The position numbers were made by a program, and so were the translations under genes. Source: Halobacillus ihumii (lineage in GTDB: Bacteria > Bacillota > Bacilli > Bacillales > Halobacillaceae). Taken from it: 64,000 nt of DNA. Under the pieces are notes generated by a model. That model saw only the letters and a list, made by a program, of their open reading frames with translations, had not been told where the DNA came from and searched no databases. The stretch lies in the NCBI RefSeq assembly GCF_902726645.1, contig NZ_CACVAO010000001.1, positions 2,650,764 to 2,714,763 of the forward strand. The letters are read 5' to 3'. Within the stretch, counting starts at the first letter, position 1, and each line of letters begins with the position of its first letter. Shown piece by piece: positions 62,798 to 64,000 of this stretch.

Positions 62798-63436
62798 ATG
62801 AAGGAAGAACAAGTTAAAGAATTAGTAGATTTGGCCGAGACCATTGCTGATAATAAGTTCATTATGGGAGAGCAGCTGGTTGAAATCGGTGTGAGCGGAC
62901 CAAATCTTGAAGCCTCGCTCGCCTCCATATCTATGGCTCAGGGCGAACTTGGCCATGCGCGTCTATTATATCGGTGGTCTTATGAAGTTCAGGGACTAAG
63001 GGCTGGAAAATTAGATGTGAAGGAACAAACGGGGAAAGCCTTTGATCAAATCGTAAACGCTTCGAACTGGGTAGAGCTTATCGCTGGCTTATACGTAAAT
63101 AATGCAGCCATTGATTTGATCATGCAGGAACTAATAACAAACAAAGGAAAGGATTTAAATGCACAATTCAGTAAGATGGCGAATGAGCTTACCGAACATA
63201 TTACTTATTCAAAGAACTGGTGCAAACAACTGATCAATGATAAAGGTTCTATACCAAGAAGAGTACAGGTTGATTTGGAGAAAGCCTATGAATCTGCTAG
63301 TAAATGGATAAAAGAAGTTGAAGAAAACAGTCATTTGAAAGAAGCAGGTGTTATTGGCAAGTCTAGTCATCTAGTTGAAGCATTTGAACCAACCATTAAC
63401 GAGGTTCTTGGTGAAAGGACCGTTTCTCATGCCTGA
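62798..63436 (+). CDS. paaC: Phenylacetyl-CoA epoxidase structural subunit PaaC
   Basis: A 212-residue ferritin-like protein related to PaaA, which stabilises the catalytic subunit. MAQGELGHARLLYRW keeps an ExxH-like pattern, but the second ligand set is reduced (ANELTEHITYSKNW), as in known non-catalytic PaaC. It starts directly after the paaB stop with AAGGAAGGGGTG ahead and overlaps the zinc-ribbon gene by eight bases. It is shorter than the 248 residues of E. coli PaaC. Confidence 0.9.
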   Translation: MKEEQVKELVDLAETIADNKFIMGEQLVEIGVSGPNLEASLASISMAQGELGHARLLYRWSYEVQGLRAGKLDVKEQTGKAFDQIVNASNWVELIAGLYVNNAAIDLIMQELITNKGKDLNAQFSKMANELTEHITYSKNWCKQLINDKGSIPRRVQVDLEKAYESASKWIKEVEENSHLKEAGVIGKSSHLVEAFEPTINEVLGERTVSHA

Positions 63437-63593
63437 GAGTGATAAAGACATTCAATGTCCGTTTTGTTCATCCGTGAATGTTGAGCTTATTGCTCCTTTT
63501 GGCACAGCGCAGCTTGTCAGACAATATTACTGTAACCATTGTAAGAGTGTTTTTGAATATATCAAATGGCAAGAGGCTTCCCACAAGCAGTGA
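63429..63593 (+). CDS. Zinc-ribbon fragment of PaaD as a separate small gene
   Basis: A 54-residue protein. CPFCSS and CNHCKS form a four-cysteine zinc ribbon, ending in VFEYIKWQ. The spacing and the segment VELIAPFGTAQLVRQYYC correspond to the C-terminal zinc ribbon of canonical PaaD. ATG 63429 lies inside the paaC end and overlaps it by eight bases, so it is translated by coupling; the frame upstream in-frame to 63375 is only paaC in another frame. It implies that PaaD works here as two chains. Confidence 0.82.
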   Translation: MPESDKDIQCPFCSSVNVELIAPFGTAQLVRQYYCNHCKSVFEYIKWQEASHKQ

Positions 63594-63611
63594 AGGTGGT
63601 GATAAATAATT

Positions 63612-64000
63612 ATGGAAGGTGTCAAAAAGGTAGCTGTCATTGGATCAGGAACTATGGGAGAAGGGATTGCTCAGGTTAGCATTCAGAATGGTTATTCTTC
63701 AATTCTTTATGATATTGATCATCAACAATTGGCAAACGCTAAAGCACAAGTATTTAAACGGTTGGATCGACTGGTTGAGAAAGGCAGAATTTCAGACGAA
63801 GAATCTATTCAGGCTAAAGAGAATTTGACGGTAACTACTGATTTAAAAAACCTTAAAGAGGCAGATTTAGTTATCGAAGCTGCTCCTGAAATATTGGATA
63901 TTAAAACATCAATTTTTCAAGAATTAACCGCTATTTGTTCATCCGAAACTATCTTTGCAACGAATACTTCATCCTTATCAATTACAGAAATAGCTGGATA
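63612..64000 (+). CDS. 3-hydroxyacyl-CoA dehydrogenase (PaaH-like), 5' part
   Basis: The first 129 codons of a gene cut by the window end. KVAVIGSGTMGEGIAQVSIQ is the NAD motif (GxGxxG) of 3-hydroxyacyl-CoA dehydrogenases and FATNTSSLSITEIA is the family hallmark. In this context it matches PaaH, which oxidises 3-hydroxyadipyl-CoA. It follows the zinc-ribbon gene by 18 bases in the same operon. Thiolase, phenylacetate-CoA ligase and PaaZ would be expected beyond the edge. Confidence 0.88.
   Translation, partial: MEGVKKVAVIGSGTMGEGIAQVSIQNGYSSILYDIDHQQLANAKAQVFKRLDRLVEKGRISDEESIQAKENLTVTTDLKNLKEADLVIEAAPEILDIKTSIFQELTAICSSETIFATNTSSLSITEIAG

Overview
The window (about 40% G+C by eye, many TTG/GTG starts, strong AGGAGG ribosome sites, dense intrinsic terminators) looks like the chromosome of an aerobic Bacillaceae member. 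A BCCT betaine/choline carrier, several sodium-coupled symporters and a YumC-type ferredoxin reductase suggest a moderately halophilic genus of the Halobacillus/Virgibacillus kind; the genus is inference. No rRNA, tRNA, CRISPR array or intact mobile element was seen. Only remnants of transposons and decayed genes are present.

Layout. 1-3.6 kb: the 3' part of an M20 amidohydrolase, then a zinc alcohol dehydrogenase divergent from a MerR regulator of AdhR type, with a classic 19-bp-spacer MerR promoter. 4.2-10.1 kb: an alpha-galactoside operon (LacI regulator, lipoprotein sugar-binding protein, two ABC permeases, GH4 alpha-galactosidase), with no ATPase gene. 10.3-20.3 kb: a ROK repressor divergent from a galactose operon (SSS symporter, galK, galE, class II galT, aldose epimerase, GH42 beta-galactosidase). 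20.9-24.6 kb: a D-malate/tartrate module (GntR regulator, decarboxylating dehydrogenase, SLC13-type transporter) with identical operator candidates inside both divergent promoters. 25-33.5 kb: a membrane protein, a decayed symporter gene, topB, an AlaX editing protein and a BCCT carrier. 33.6-37.1 kb: an inducible class A beta-lactamase with BlaR1 and BlaI. 37.1-39.5 kb: a DUF1456 protein, class I aldolase and a small NAD-binding protein. 39.7-42.5 kb: a quinone/electrophile defence operon of MhqR type with two matching operators. 43.2-44.8 kb: a MerR regulator with an SRPBCC protein, a small membrane protein and a frameshifted IS1182-like transposase tail. 44.9-51 kb: arginine/ornithine catabolism under RocR (sigma-54 promoter, two upstream activating dyads, rocD, rocG, a small lipoyl-like protein and a YjiH-type membrane protein). 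51-53.7 kb: a secreted CAP-domain protein, an MBL hydrolase and a 21-bp tandem repeat. 53.7 kb to the end: ferredoxin and ferredoxin reductase divergent from a phenylacetate catabolic cluster (enoyl-CoA hydratases, two-subunit CoA-transferase, thioesterase, PaaX regulator, MBL hydrolase, phenylacetyl-CoA epoxidase subunits and 3-hydroxyacyl-CoA dehydrogenase, cut by the window end).

The most interesting part is the phenylacetate region. The epoxidase genes run paaA-paaD-paaB-paaC. PaaD is split: its DUF59 domain and its C-terminal zinc ribbon are separate genes on either side of paaB-paaC. No PaaE reductase is visible, but a ferredoxin and ferredoxin-NADP reductase pair lies beside the cluster, and a 15-bp sequence is repeated in inverted orientation in front of both divergent transcripts. 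A close relative of that sequence precedes paaA. This suggests, without proving, that a generic Fd/FNR pair has been recruited as the electron supply of the epoxidase under common control.
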